Below, one piece after another: positions 1 to 7,539 of a stretch of 23,671 bases of DNA. The stretch spans positions 7,240-30,910 of the forward strand of contig DIKO01000120.1 of assembly GCA_002423615.1 (NCBI GenBank), in the 5' to 3' direction. Made by a program: the position numbers and the translations under genes. The notes beneath the pieces were generated by a model. That model ran no database searches. It had not been told where the DNA came from and saw only the letters and a program-made list of their open reading frames with translations. Origin of the DNA: Desulfobacteraceae bacterium UBA5616. GTDB taxonomy: Bacteria > Desulfobacterota > Desulfobacteria > Desulfobacterales > UBA5616. Within the stretch, counting starts at the first letter, position 1, and each line of letters opens with the position of its first letter.

Positions 1-645
1 CGATGACACCCGTGGGAACTGCAGGGGCTGTTTTGGCAGAGGCTGAAGCATAGGTTGAACTCGGCCCGCTCGTGTTACTGGCGTACAGCCTGTAATAATA
101 TGTCGTGCAGGGTGAAAGGGCGGTATCCGTGTACTCGGTCTGATTCGCTGCTGGAGAAAACGGCGTCCAGTGCCCGTCCTGACTTGTTCCCCGCTGGAGC
201 AGAAAATAGGTCTCGTTTTCCGAGTTGTCCGTCCAGGTAAGCTTGATGCTGCCGCTGTTTTTCTGAACCGGGGCAGCCTGGAGATTGCCGGGTGCCGCCG
301 GTACCGCCTGGACCGCCTCGGTGGTTGCGCTGGCGACTTCGCTGAAGACCGGCTCGGTAACGCTGAAATTCCACGAGCCCACCTTGTCAGGACGATGCTG
401 GAGTCTGAGCCGGGTACGGCCTTGAAATCGGACGGGGCCGCAGGCGGGGTTGATGCTGCTGCCGGAGTTGTAACCGAAGCGGTATTGGAGTAGGCGGTCT
501 TTGATCCGTCCTTGAAGGCCCGGACACGGAATTGATAGGGTGTCTGGGGAGAGAGGCGGTTTGCGGTGAATTCCGATATTACGCACTGCTGGATGTCCGG
601 ACCCACGGTCAGGACTTCGGAGAATTCACCGTCCCCGGCTTTCAT
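1..645 (-). pseudogene. Fibronectin type III repeat protein, broken and cut by window edge
   Basis: Translating the minus strand gives clear fibronectin type III (FnIII) sequence, but in two different frames. From about 645 down to 385 one frame reads the end of a domain (PYQFRVRAFKDGS, then SNTASVTTPA) and the start of the next (PAAPSDFKAVPGSDSSIVLT). From about 385 down to 1 another frame reads the end of a domain (VFSEVASATTEAV) and a nearly full one (SIKLTWTDNSENE, later TTYYYRLYAS). Roughly 50 residues of the middle domain are missing at the frame change, so this looks like an internal deletion with a frameshift rather than a single-base error. Upstream, tandem TGA TAA stops lie near 670 and no signal peptide is visible, so the 5' end also seems lost; position 645 is only the first in-frame ATG. 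Such domains usually mediate surface adhesion or carbohydrate-enzyme architecture. The product cannot be named, and the gene continues beyond position 1. Confidence 0.55.
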
Positions 646-788
646 TGAAATTTGGTTAAAAAACCGGATTTATCATGCCGGTGCCCGATACAGGCCGGAA
701 ATGGCCGATCTGAAAACCGGAATTAAGGTTAAGACAGAATCCTTTAAAACAGCATTTAATCGGAGGGCGAGAAACATGCAAGCGATGC

Positions 789-869
789 GTAGGATGGGTG
801 GAGCTTGCGGAACCCATCATTACACCGAATTTATGACGCGATGGGTTCCGCAAGCTCCACCCATCCTAC
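789..869. repeat. Perfect 30-bp inverted repeat (REP/MITE-like palindrome)
   Basis: Positions 789-818 and 840-869 are exact reverse complements (30 of 30 bases), separated by a 21-nt AT-rich loop (819-839). The arm begins GTAGGATGGGTGGAGC. Similar GTAGGNTGGG-type palindromes are scattered between genes in many bacterial genomes and are thought to be moved in trans by REP-associated Y1 transposases; assigning this copy to that group is inference. No target-site duplication is visible beside it and no transposase is in the window. It lies between the broken FnIII gene and a small secreted-protein gene. As RNA it would form a very stable hairpin, but no T-run follows on either strand, so it is not a standard terminator. 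Confidence 0.85.
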
Positions 870-922
870 TAATAGAATTTATTTTACTAAAAAGTCCCTA
901 TCAACGTCAACCTTTTAAGAGG

Positions 923-1261
923 TTAGGGTGCAACAAGTCCAACTGTGGTTATTTTTTTTATTGGGTCCCACGTAGGAACCGTAGCACAGTTCACGGTTAT
1001 TTCTGTACCAAGGCTAATTGCAGTGAGTATCGTCGCATACATATTTTTTGCTCCTGGGTCTGCAGGGTCAATAGCCACCCTTACCATATTGGTAAAACGG
1101 GTTTCACCGGTCCCTGGTAGCAGTTGCATGCGAATCTGCCCGTCGGAGTATGGGAGAACTTTAGAAACAAGACAAGTATAAAATTCTGCAAAGACATTCC
1201 CCGCAAACATAAAAAAACATACCGCGACACATATTCCCATCATCAAAGCTTTCTTTTTCAT
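923..1261 (-). CDS. Small secreted protein of unknown function
   Basis: The protein has 112 residues with a classical signal peptide: MKKKA, a hydrophobic run to about residue 22, and a likely signal peptidase I cut after VFA (about residue 25). The mature part is about 87 residues. It has two cysteines, one in EFYTCLV just after the cleavage site and one in TVNCATV near the C-terminus; they could form a disulfide in the periplasm. I recognise no family. The start at 1261 is chosen because a strong GGAGGAAGG ribosome binding site lies just upstream; an in-frame upstream ATG at 1294 would put 11 polar residues before the signal peptide and lacks such a site. It appears to be a single-gene unit, separated from the next upstream minus-strand gene by a terminator. 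Confidence 0.7.
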   Translation of the reverse strand: MKKKALMMGICVAVCFFMFAGNVFAEFYTCLVSKVLPYSDGQIRMQLLPGTGETRFTNMVRVAIDPADPGAKNMYATILTAISLGTEITVNCATVPTWDPIKKITTVGLVAP

Positions 1262-1544
1262 TTCCCTTCCTCCCTGGTTTGAGTTCTCATTCAAATGGCA
1301 TATTTAATTGATGGTTTCTAAAATAATCGGATTTTTTGTTATTGCGCCCTTTCCGCTTCGGGAAAATGGCGGACTTATCGTGAGATCGTTTTTTACGAGA
1401 TCACTTTCATTAATTCAGGTAGAAAAATTTTACAATATGAAAAACGCTGAATTTGTGAAAGATTTTGGTTGTGATGTAAGCCCTGAATAACAAAATGCCG
1501 TGATTTTGTCAAAATATTTATCGACCAATGCCTTAACCCGGCCA
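1262..1544. other. AT-rich intergenic leader of the small secreted protein gene
   Basis: With the terminator beside it, this is a gene-free stretch of about 350 bases between two small minus-strand genes. It is AT-rich and should hold the promoter of the secreted-protein gene, but I cannot pick a convincing -35/-10 pair. There is a partial symmetry around 1380-1405 (a GAGATC on each side of a T-run) that might be an operator, but it is weak. Short open frames here have no ribosome binding site or recognisable sequence. Confidence 0.4.
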
Positions 1545-1579
1545 AAAAAAACCCCGCACGGGCTTTGCGGGGCTTTTTA
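1545..1579 (-). terminator. Rho-independent terminator, bidirectional
   Basis: A 7-bp GC stem (CCCCGCA at 1552-1558 pairing with TGCGGGG at 1566-1572) has a 7-nt loop. On the minus strand it is followed by a run of eight T; on the plus strand by CTTTTT. It sits about 40 nt past the stop of the small membrane-protein gene at 1614, so its main role is to end that transcript. It also insulates the secreted-protein gene from it. Confidence 0.85.
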
Positions 1580-1613
1580 TTCCGGTATAAACACTTTTCC
1601 GATATGCATCCTG

Positions 1614-1889
1614 TTATTTCTCGGATTTCAGGCTTTCGATCTCCTTTTTCAGATCGTTGATTTCCTTCTTGTATTTTTCAGGGTCTTCTTCGGCTTCTTC
1701 AGCCTCCGGGGCATCCTTCTTCCAGGTATCCTTTAATTCGTCAAATCCCAGATAAAGGGCGAGACCACCACCCATCAGAAGCATTACCGGAATAACGCCG
1801 GCCAGCAACTGCAGAAAGGCGTGGAACCATACCGCAAGACCGATCACACCCAGCACAGCCGCAACCGCACCACCTATCAACGTTTTCAT
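1614..1889 (-). CDS. Small inner-membrane protein with coiled-coil tail, unknown function
   Basis: The protein has 91 residues. Two hydrophobic segments, about residues 4-26 and 29-48, are followed by a highly charged C-terminal half rich in Glu and Lys (EAEEAEEDPEKYKKE, then a heptad-like segment ending LKSEK) that should form an alpha-helical coiled coil, probably in the cytoplasm. The N-terminus could alternatively be read as an uncleaved signal anchor. The start at 1889 has a strong AAAGGAGGG site about 11 nt upstream. I do not recognise a named family. The gene is monocistronic, with its own terminator at 1545-1579 and a long leader upstream. A role in membrane scaffolding or stress is possible but unsupported. 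Confidence 0.7.
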   Translation of the reverse strand: MKTLIGGAVAAVLGVIGLAVWFHAFLQLLAGVIPVMLLMGGGLALYLGFDELKDTWKKDAPEAEEAEEDPEKYKKEINDLKKEIESLKSEK

Positions 1890-2292
1890 AAAATAAAACC
1901 CTCCTTTAAATTTAGACCGTATCCAGATTTTCTTTTTAAAACTCGCATCAGCTTCTGAACCAGCAAGCGGAAAAGTTTAAATATGTAAATAATTCAAATG
2001 GTTATGCATAGAATACATTCGTTTTTGTTAATATCATATCCCCGGATGCAACGCAAGTTTAAATTTTTCCTTTCAGACCCGGCATTCGGGAACAGTTGAA
2101 TAAATAATTGTTAACATTCAATTTTAAATCGCTCCAAACGGAATCAAATAAATTATTGCATTGGTATGGCGGGTCTGTTAGTTTTTTGCTTTTAATCGGA
2201 AAAAAGTCCTTCGCGCGTAAACGGCGCCGTCATTCCCGGTTTTGCGGAAACGACAGGCTTTTTGCCCCATCATCAAACAAGGAAGTTTTTTC
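1890..2292. other. Divergent intergenic region upstream of plsB
   Basis: This gene-free stretch of about 400 bases separates the small membrane-protein gene (minus) from plsB (plus). It is very AT-rich from about 1970 to 2170, as expected for divergent promoters. On the minus strand a possible promoter is TTGCGT, a 17-nt spacer, then TATTAA, at about 2026-2054; the match is modest. Near plsB it holds the degenerate repeat listed at 2229-2254. A short open frame at 2108-2296 runs through this repeat and is not considered a gene. Confidence 0.45.
2229..2254. repeat. Degenerate GTCATTCCCG-type intergenic palindrome
   Basis: GTCATTCCCG (2229-2238) and CGGAAACGAC (2245-2254) form an imperfect inverted repeat, matching at 8 of 10 positions, around a 6-nt loop. 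It resembles a very common bacterial intergenic repeat whose intact form is GTCATTCCCGCG...CGCGGGAATGAC; translated, this family gives the familiar spurious peptide HSRFCGND, which is seen here. It ends about 40 nt upstream of the plsB start, so it would lie in the plsB mRNA leader if transcription starts upstream of it. Confidence 0.6.
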
Positions 2293-4932
2293 ATGATAAA
2301 TTCGAAAGCACAGGTCTGGGTGAAGATCAAATCCCGGGCAAGATCCTGGTTAACCCAATGGATGGGAGGAACCCATGATCATTACTCCTGGTATCTGCCT
2401 GAAAAACGAAACAGCCTGGCCTCCTTTCTCCTGAACCTGTTCTATTCCGGCATCGAGCTCAAACAGACCCAGAGGCCGGCCTTTTCCCAGCTGCCCGAAG
2501 ATGCCGTCATTGTCTACGTCAACAAGCACAAAAGCAAATTCGAATATCTGTTCTACCATACCCGTTACGGAAAGGAGAACCTGCCGTTTCCGGAAATCGG
2601 TATCGATTACCGCATTCTGGCCTGGCAGTCCCTCTCGCGGATACTGCGGATTCTCTTTGCCCATGTGGATTCTCTGTTCCGTTACAAACATTTCCCCGAC
2701 CCTTACCGGAGCGGCTACATCCAGCGGGAAATGCTGGCCGGCAAAACACTTTTCCTGTCCCTCGTCGAGGGAAAAGGATTTTACCGGCGATTTGTCAAAG
2801 ACAACACCGATCCGTTAGCCCATATCCTGGAACTCCAGAAAACCACGGACCGCCCCATTTACATCATCCCCCAGCTGATGTTTTTCGGGAAAAAATCCCA
2901 GCGCTCGAACCAGAAAATCGTAGACCTGCTGTTCGGCCCCGTTACCCGGCCGGGGGTCATCCGGAAATTCGTCACCCTTTTCAAAAGGCCGGAGACGATT
3001 TTTGTCGAAGTGTCAAAACCCGTCGATCTGAAAAAATTTCTTGCCCGGTACGAAGCCCGGTCCACGGGAAGCGCCCATTTATCCCTTATTCTCCGGCGGA
3101 ACCTGCTGCACCAGATCAACCGGCACCGTCAGAACATCACCGGACCCGTGCTGAAATCCAGGCAGGAGCTCAAGGAAAGCATCCTGACCAGTGAGCGGCT
3201 CCGGGAATTCATGACCCATTATGCGGAAACCAAAAAGATCCCCCTGTATAAAATCCACAAGGAGGCGGATGGATATATCGATGAAATCGCCGCCAACTTC
3301 AGCCTCACGGCCATCAAGGTCCTGGAAGCGATCGTCCGGTGGATGACCAACCTGATGTTCGACGGTGTGATGATGAACGAGGCGGTGCTGAACAAAATCA
3401 AATTCATGTCCCTCAAAGGGCCCCTGATCCTGATCCCCTGCCATAAAAGCCATATCGACTACCTGATTCTGTCCTATCTGCTGTATAACCACAACATGCA
3501 GTGCCCCCACATCGCCGCGGGCAAAAACCTCTCGTTCTGGCCACTGGGCCCCATATTCAGGCTCGGCGGCGCGTTTTTCCTCAGGCGCACTTTCCGGGGG
3601 GCGGTGCTGTATTCAAAAATATTCTCCGAATATGTCCACAAAATGCTCGAAGAAGGGTTCAACATCGAATTCTTCATTGAAGGCACCCGGAGCCGCTCGG
3701 GAAAATTGATTGCCCCGAAACTGGGGTTTCTGTCGATTCTTCTCAATGCCTACAAAAACGGGGCCTGTTACGACCTGATCTTCGTTCCCGTTTACGTGGG
3801 GTATGACCGGGTCCTGGAAGAGGGCAGTTATCTGAAGGAACTCGAAGGGGAACAGAAAAAATCCGAAAACCTCTCTCAGCTCATCAAGGCCCGGAAATTT
3901 CTGAAAAAGCGGTTCGGCAAAATCTACATCAATTTTCACGACCCCCTTTCGTTAAACGCGCTGCTGACAAAGGAACACCACCGTTTCGCCGGAATGACCC
4001 AGAAGAATCAGAACCAGTTCTGCAGGGAGCTCGGGCAGCGGGTGGTCAACGCCATCGACGAACACACCGTCGCAACGCCCCACGCGCTCACGGCCAGTGC
4101 CATTCTGAACCGGACCCAGAACCGGTTTTCCCACGAGTCCCTGATGTCCCAGATCAAGATGTACATGGATTGCCTTGCTCGGCAGAATGTCAAGATGGCG
4201 GACACCCTTCTGGTGGATTACCGGTACGCCGTGGACGCCGTTCTTGAGGAATATGTTCAGTCCAAATTCATCGAACCGTCCTCGGAGACCCGGTCCCTGC
4301 CGCCGGAAGAAGCGGTATACACCATCAACGAAAGCAAGCGCCCCGGTCTGGAATATTACAAGAACAACTGCATCGCCCACTTCATCCCCCTGGCCGCAAC
4401 CGCCCTGGTCATCCTGCAGAAAGACGCCTTTCAGTTCGCCACCCGCGAACTTTACGAAAGCTATGCGTTCATTCAGACCCTGTTTTCCAACGAATTCATC
4501 CCCAGCCTGGAAATTCCTTCGGAGCAGCTGGTGAGAAAATCCCTGAAAACCTTTATCGATGAGGCGGCCATCGTCCCCCACCCCACCCTGCCGGAAACCT
4601 ATAACGTCACATCGGCGGGTTTCCGCAAATTAAAAACTTTTTCGCTGTTTCTGGCATCATACCTGGAATCCTATCTGGTGGTGGCCACTTTTTACAAGGA
4701 CCCGGAGGCCAGATCCATGGATCCCAGGGAACGCATCAAAAAAATCCAGGCCCTGGGGGCGCAGATGCACAAAAAGAATATCATCGAAAGAAAAGAGGCC
4801 CTGTCCAAATTGAATTTCATGAACGCCGTGGACGTGTTCCAATCCAACGAGCTCAAAAAGGCGGGACACGACGAGGGATTTGCCTTCTACGCCGGGGAAA
4901 TCGAAAAGTTCCTGAATGTTTTAAGGGCATAG
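2293..4932 (+). CDS. plsB: Glycerol-3-phosphate 1-O-acyltransferase PlsB
   Basis: The 879-residue protein is predicted to catalyse the first acylation in phospholipid synthesis, transferring a fatty acyl group to sn-glycerol 3-phosphate to give lysophosphatidic acid at the inner membrane. All acyltransferase motifs of the family are visible: block I HKSHID (H384, D389), block II GGAFFLRRTF, block III FIEGTRSRSGK (E463) and block IV VPVYVGYD. The large N-terminal region (about 1-370) and C-terminal helical region match the layout of the long PlsB family; the E. coli enzyme has 807 residues, so this one is somewhat longer. The start at 2293 is preferred over the in-frame ATG at 2242 because AAGGAAG lies 7 nt before it and the earlier start falls inside a repeat. 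The stop is 6 nt before the next gene, so the two are probably co-transcribed. Confidence 0.95.
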   Translation: MINSKAQVWVKIKSRARSWLTQWMGGTHDHYSWYLPEKRNSLASFLLNLFYSGIELKQTQRPAFSQLPEDAVIVYVNKHKSKFEYLFYHTRYGKENLPFPEIGIDYRILAWQSLSRILRILFAHVDSLFRYKHFPDPYRSGYIQREMLAGKTLFLSLVEGKGFYRRFVKDNTDPLAHILELQKTTDRPIYIIPQLMFFGKKSQRSNQKIVDLLFGPVTRPGVIRKFVTLFKRPETIFVEVSKPVDLKKFLARYEARSTGSAHLSLILRRNLLHQINRHRQNITGPVLKSRQELKESILTSERLREFMTHYAETKKIPLYKIHKEADGYIDEIAANFSLTAIKVLEAIVRWMTNLMFDGVMMNEAVLNKIKFMSLKGPLILIPCHKSHIDYLILSYLLYNHNMQCPHIAAGKNLSFWPLGPIFRLGGAFFLRRTFRGAVLYSKIFSEYVHKMLEEGFNIEFFIEGTRSRSGKLIAPKLGFLSILLNAYKNGACYDLIFVPVYVGYDRVLEEGSYLKELEGEQKKSENLSQLIKARKFLKKRFGKIYINFHDPLSLNALLTKEHHRFAGMTQKNQNQFCRELGQRVVNAIDEHTVATPHALTASAILNRTQNRFSHESLMSQIKMYMDCLARQNVKMADTLLVDYRYAVDAVLEEYVQSKFIEPSSETRSLPPEEAVYTINESKRPGLEYYKNNCIAHFIPLAATALVILQKDAFQFATRELYESYAFIQTLFSNEFIPSLEIPSEQLVRKSLKTFIDEAAIVPHPTLPETYNVTSAGFRKLKTFSLFLASYLESYLVVATFYKDPEARSMDPRERIKKIQALGAQMHKKNIIERKEALSKLNFMNAVDVFQSNELKKAGHDEGFAFYAGEIEKFLNVLRA

Positions 4933-4938
4933 GTTCTT

Positions 4939-6630
4939 ATGAAAGCGCTGATCCTTGCCGCGGGATTCGGAACCCGGCTAAAGCCCCATACCCTTTACAC
5001 CCCGAAATGCCTTTTTCCCGTGGCGGGCAGGCCCAACCTGGACATCATCATCGACCGGCTGGCCGAAGCCGGGTGTGATGCCGTGATGGTCAACACCCAT
5101 CATCTGCATGAAAAAATCGAGGCGCATATTTCCCAGCGGCATTACCCGATTCCGGTCCTTACCACGCATGAACCCGAAATTCTGGGCACCGGCGGCGCGA
5201 TTAAAAATCTGGCCGGCTTCTGGGACGATGGACCGTTTTTCGTCATCAACGGCGATGTGGTCGAGAACGTCGATTTCAAGGACCTTTTCCGCTTTCACCG
5301 CATGCATTGCCCGCCGGCGACGCTGGTCCTGTGCGACGACCCCGGGTTCAACACGGTTCGGGTTGACCGCGACGGATTCATTGCGGGGTATAACGGCCAT
5401 CCCACGTCCTCCGGGGTTTTGCCCGAAGGCCACCTGACCTTTACCGGGGTCCAGGTCCTGGACCCGCTGATTCTCGATTTCATTCCTGAAAATCGCTTTT
5501 CCACCAGCATCGCGGCCTTTGAAAAAATGATGGCCGAAGGTCTGAAAATCCGGGCCTTTATCCCGCAGAACCTGTACTGGACAGACATCGGAAGCCCGGA
5601 ACGGTATCGGGAAGCAGTCTTTGACCGGATGGCGCCGGAAGCATTCGAAAAGGCATGCGGACGGCGGGCGCAGGACATCGTTACCACAAGGCTTGAAGGC
5701 GACGGGTCGGACAGGTCCTGGTACCGGCTTACGGCCCGCAGGTTTTCCATGGTCATGGCCGATCACGGCATCCGGGGCCGGGACGGGGTTTCGGAAGCCG
5801 AGGCCTTTATTTCCATCGGGAATCACCTTTTTACACAAGGCGTGCCGGTTCCGGAAATTTTCCTGGGGGACGCGTTTTCGGGCCTGGTTTTCATGGAGGA
5901 CCTGGGAAACACGAACCTTCAGGACGCCCTGCGGAACGAGACCCGGCCGGACCGCGTCTTCGCGTTGTACGCGTCGGCTGCCGAAGCGGTGATCCGGATG
6001 TCCGTGGCAGGCGCAAAGGGATTCGATCCCCGATGGACCTGTCAGAGCCAAACCTACGACAAGGAACTTATTCTTGAAAGGGAATGCCGGTATTTCGTGG
6101 ATGCCTTTTTAAACGGGTATCTGGGGATGACCGTGTCATTCGACGATTTCCGGGAGGATTTTACCGCCATCGCAGACACTGCCGTCGGGTGCGCCGTCCC
6201 GGGCTTTATGCACCGGGACATGCAGTCCCGAAACATCATGATCCACAACGGCCGGTGCCGGTTCATCGATTTCCAGGGAGGCCGGACGGGCCCCCTGCAG
6301 TATGACCTGGCATCCCTTATCATCGACCCGTATGTGGACCTGCCGGTTTCAGTTCAGGAACGGGTTCTGAACCTCGGCTTTCGGAAGACCGCGCAACTTC
6401 ATCCCATTTCCCCGGACTTTTTTTTCCGGGGGTATGACTATTGCGCCATCGCCCGGAACCTGCAGATCCTCGGCGCCTTCGGGTTTTTAACCCGGCGAAA
6501 GGGCAAAACCCGGTTCGAACAATACATCCCGGCAGCTCTGCGCACCCTGAAAAAAAACCTGGCCCGTCTGGATAACTGCGCCGTAAAAAACCTGAAACGC
6601 CTGGTTGAAAATCTGCCGGAATTTTGTTAG
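4939..6630 (+). CDS. MurU-like nucleotidyltransferase fused to AmgK-like sugar kinase
   Basis: This 563-residue protein has two enzyme domains. Residues 1 to about 230 are a sugar-nucleotide pyrophosphorylase: LAAGFGTRLKPHT at the N-terminus, TPKCLFPV with the conserved lysine (K23), then GTGGAI and INGDV. Residues from about 245 onward are an aminoglycoside-phosphotransferase-fold kinase: MEDLGN, the catalytic loop HRDMQSRNIM (H425, D427, N432), and the metal-binding DFQ (D444) followed by a GP-x-x-YDLASL segment. That last segment is typical of AmgK, the anomeric MurNAc/GlcNAc kinase. In Pseudomonas and Caulobacter, separate AmgK and MurU convert MurNAc to MurNAc-1-phosphate and then UDP-MurNAc, bypassing MurA. 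The fusion would do both steps in reverse domain order. Other hexose-1-phosphate substrates remain possible. It follows plsB by 6 nt, with only a weak ribosome site. Confidence 0.85.
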   Translation: MKALILAAGFGTRLKPHTLYTPKCLFPVAGRPNLDIIIDRLAEAGCDAVMVNTHHLHEKIEAHISQRHYPIPVLTTHEPEILGTGGAIKNLAGFWDDGPFFVINGDVVENVDFKDLFRFHRMHCPPATLVLCDDPGFNTVRVDRDGFIAGYNGHPTSSGVLPEGHLTFTGVQVLDPLILDFIPENRFSTSIAAFEKMMAEGLKIRAFIPQNLYWTDIGSPERYREAVFDRMAPEAFEKACGRRAQDIVTTRLEGDGSDRSWYRLTARRFSMVMADHGIRGRDGVSEAEAFISIGNHLFTQGVPVPEIFLGDAFSGLVFMEDLGNTNLQDALRNETRPDRVFALYASAAEAVIRMSVAGAKGFDPRWTCQSQTYDKELILERECRYFVDAFLNGYLGMTVSFDDFREDFTAIADTAVGCAVPGFMHRDMQSRNIMIHNGRCRFIDFQGGRTGPLQYDLASLIIDPYVDLPVSVQERVLNLGFRKTAQLHPISPDFFFRGYDYCAIARNLQILGAFGFLTRRKGKTRFEQYIPAALRTLKKNLARLDNCAVKNLKRLVENLPEFC

Positions 6631-6652
6631 GCGGAATCCCATGCAACTGTCG

Positions 6653-6674
6653 GGGCAGGCCCCTGCGCCTGCCC
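6653..6674. repeat. GGGCAGG hairpin repeat upstream of dapB
   Basis: GGGCAGG (6653-6659) and CCTGCCC (6668-6674) form a perfect 7-bp stem with an 8-nt loop in the 65-bp gap before dapB. It resembles a dispersed GGGGCAGG-type intergenic palindrome. A short AT-rich stretch with five T follows, so it could also cause partial termination or processing between the fusion gene and dapB. It is not a canonical terminator. Confidence 0.55.
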
Positions 6675-6695
6675 TTGAATTTTTGAGGAATTGAA

Positions 6696-7529
6696 ATGAA
6701 AAACATCAAAATCATGGTAAACGGCCTGCCGGGCCAAATGGCCGAAGCGGCGGCAAGTGAGGCGATCCGGGACGAACGGGTCACCCTGATCCCCTGTTCC
6801 CTTACCGGCCCTGAAATCACCCGGAACACCCACACTGTGGAAAATGTCGACATATCACTGATCACGCCGGAAAAGCGGGATGAAAAAATTTCCGACCTCA
6901 TCCAAACCCAGGGACCTTTCATCAGCGTGGATTACACGCATCCATCGGCGGTAAACGCCAATGCCCGGTATTACTGTGAAAAAAACCTTCCCTTTGTCAT
7001 GGGCACCACCGGCGGAGACCGGGAGCTGTTGTTGTCCACGGTGGCGGCCTCCGGGATTCCCGCCGTCATCGCCCCGAACATGGCCAAGCAGATCGTGGGC
7101 CTGCAGGCCATGATGGAATTCGCGGCCGACAATTTTCAGGATCTGTTTCGGGGGTATTCCTTGAGCGTCAGGGAAAGCCATCAGAAGGGCAAGGCGGACA
7201 CCAGCGGCACGGCCGTGGCCATGGTGAAATACTTCAACGGCATGGGGGTTCCCTTTTCCGTCGACCGGATCCAAAAGGAACGGGACCCCGAAACCCAGGA
7301 AAAATCCTGGGGGGTGCCCCGGGAACATCTGCCCGGCCACGCATGGCACACCTACACCCTTGTCTCCGAAGACGGCACCGTAAAATTCGAGTTCACCCAC
7401 AACGTCAACGGCAGGGCCATTTATGCCAAAGGCACCATGGACGCCGTGTGCTTTCTGCAGAAAAAAATCGAGGAAGGGGTTACCGGAAAAGCATTCACCA
7501 TGATCGAGGTGATGAAGGGCAGGCTATAG
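6696..7529 (+). CDS. dapB: 4-hydroxy-tetrahydrodipicolinate reductase, plant-type DapB
   Basis: The 277-residue enzyme reduces the cyclic dipicolinate intermediate with NAD(P)H to tetrahydrodipicolinate, on the path to meso-diaminopimelate and lysine in the cytoplasm. The N-terminal nucleotide-binding motif reads NGLPGQMA rather than the usual G-x-x-G-R-M-G. The active-site segment is ESHQKGKADTSGTA (H162, K166), which matches the plant-type subfamily (TIGR02130) rather than the common bacterial HHxxKxDAPSGTA. This subfamily also occurs in scattered bacteria. GAGGA lies 6 nt before the ATG. The stop codon lies in the 19-bp palindrome shared with the end of alaS. Lysine and peptidoglycan precursor supply links it loosely to the cell-wall fusion protein upstream. 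Confidence 0.9.
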   Translation: MKNIKIMVNGLPGQMAEAAASEAIRDERVTLIPCSLTGPEITRNTHTVENVDISLITPEKRDEKISDLIQTQGPFISVDYTHPSAVNANARYYCEKNLPFVMGTTGGDRELLLSTVAASGIPAVIAPNMAKQIVGLQAMMEFAADNFQDLFRGYSLSVRESHQKGKADTSGTAVAMVKYFNGMGVPFSVDRIQKERDPETQEKSWGVPREHLPGHAWHTYTLVSEDGTVKFEFTHNVNGRAIYAKGTMDAVCFLQKKIEEGVTGKAFTMIEVMKGRL

Positions 7530-7539
7530 ACTATAGCCT
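7521..7539. repeat. Perfect 19-bp palindrome spanning both convergent stop codons
   Basis: AGGCTATAG (7521-7529), one central base, then CTATAGCCT (7531-7539) form a perfect palindrome. The dapB stop is TAG at 7527-7529 and the alaS stop is TAG read from 7526 to 7524 on the other strand. The coding regions therefore overlap by 6 bp, and both 3' ends are written in the same symmetric element. There is no GC-rich stem with a T-run, so termination here would need Rho or transcript collision. Confidence 0.9.

Noticed and set aside
789..869. Possible CRISPR repeat pair
   Set aside because: Only two copies, inverted rather than direct, with no further units.
566..1120. Plus-strand open frame of 184 codons crossing the 30-bp inverted repeat
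   Set aside because: It runs antisense through the FnIII remnant, the palindrome and the secreted-protein gene, and has no recognisable content.
2108..2296. Short plus-strand frame upstream of plsB
   Set aside because: Contains the spurious HSRFCGND peptide of a known intergenic repeat type and overlaps the plsB ribosome site.
4978..6051. Minus-strand open frame of 357 codons inside the MurU-AmgK gene
   Set aside because: Antisense to a clear two-domain enzyme; no domain or start signal.
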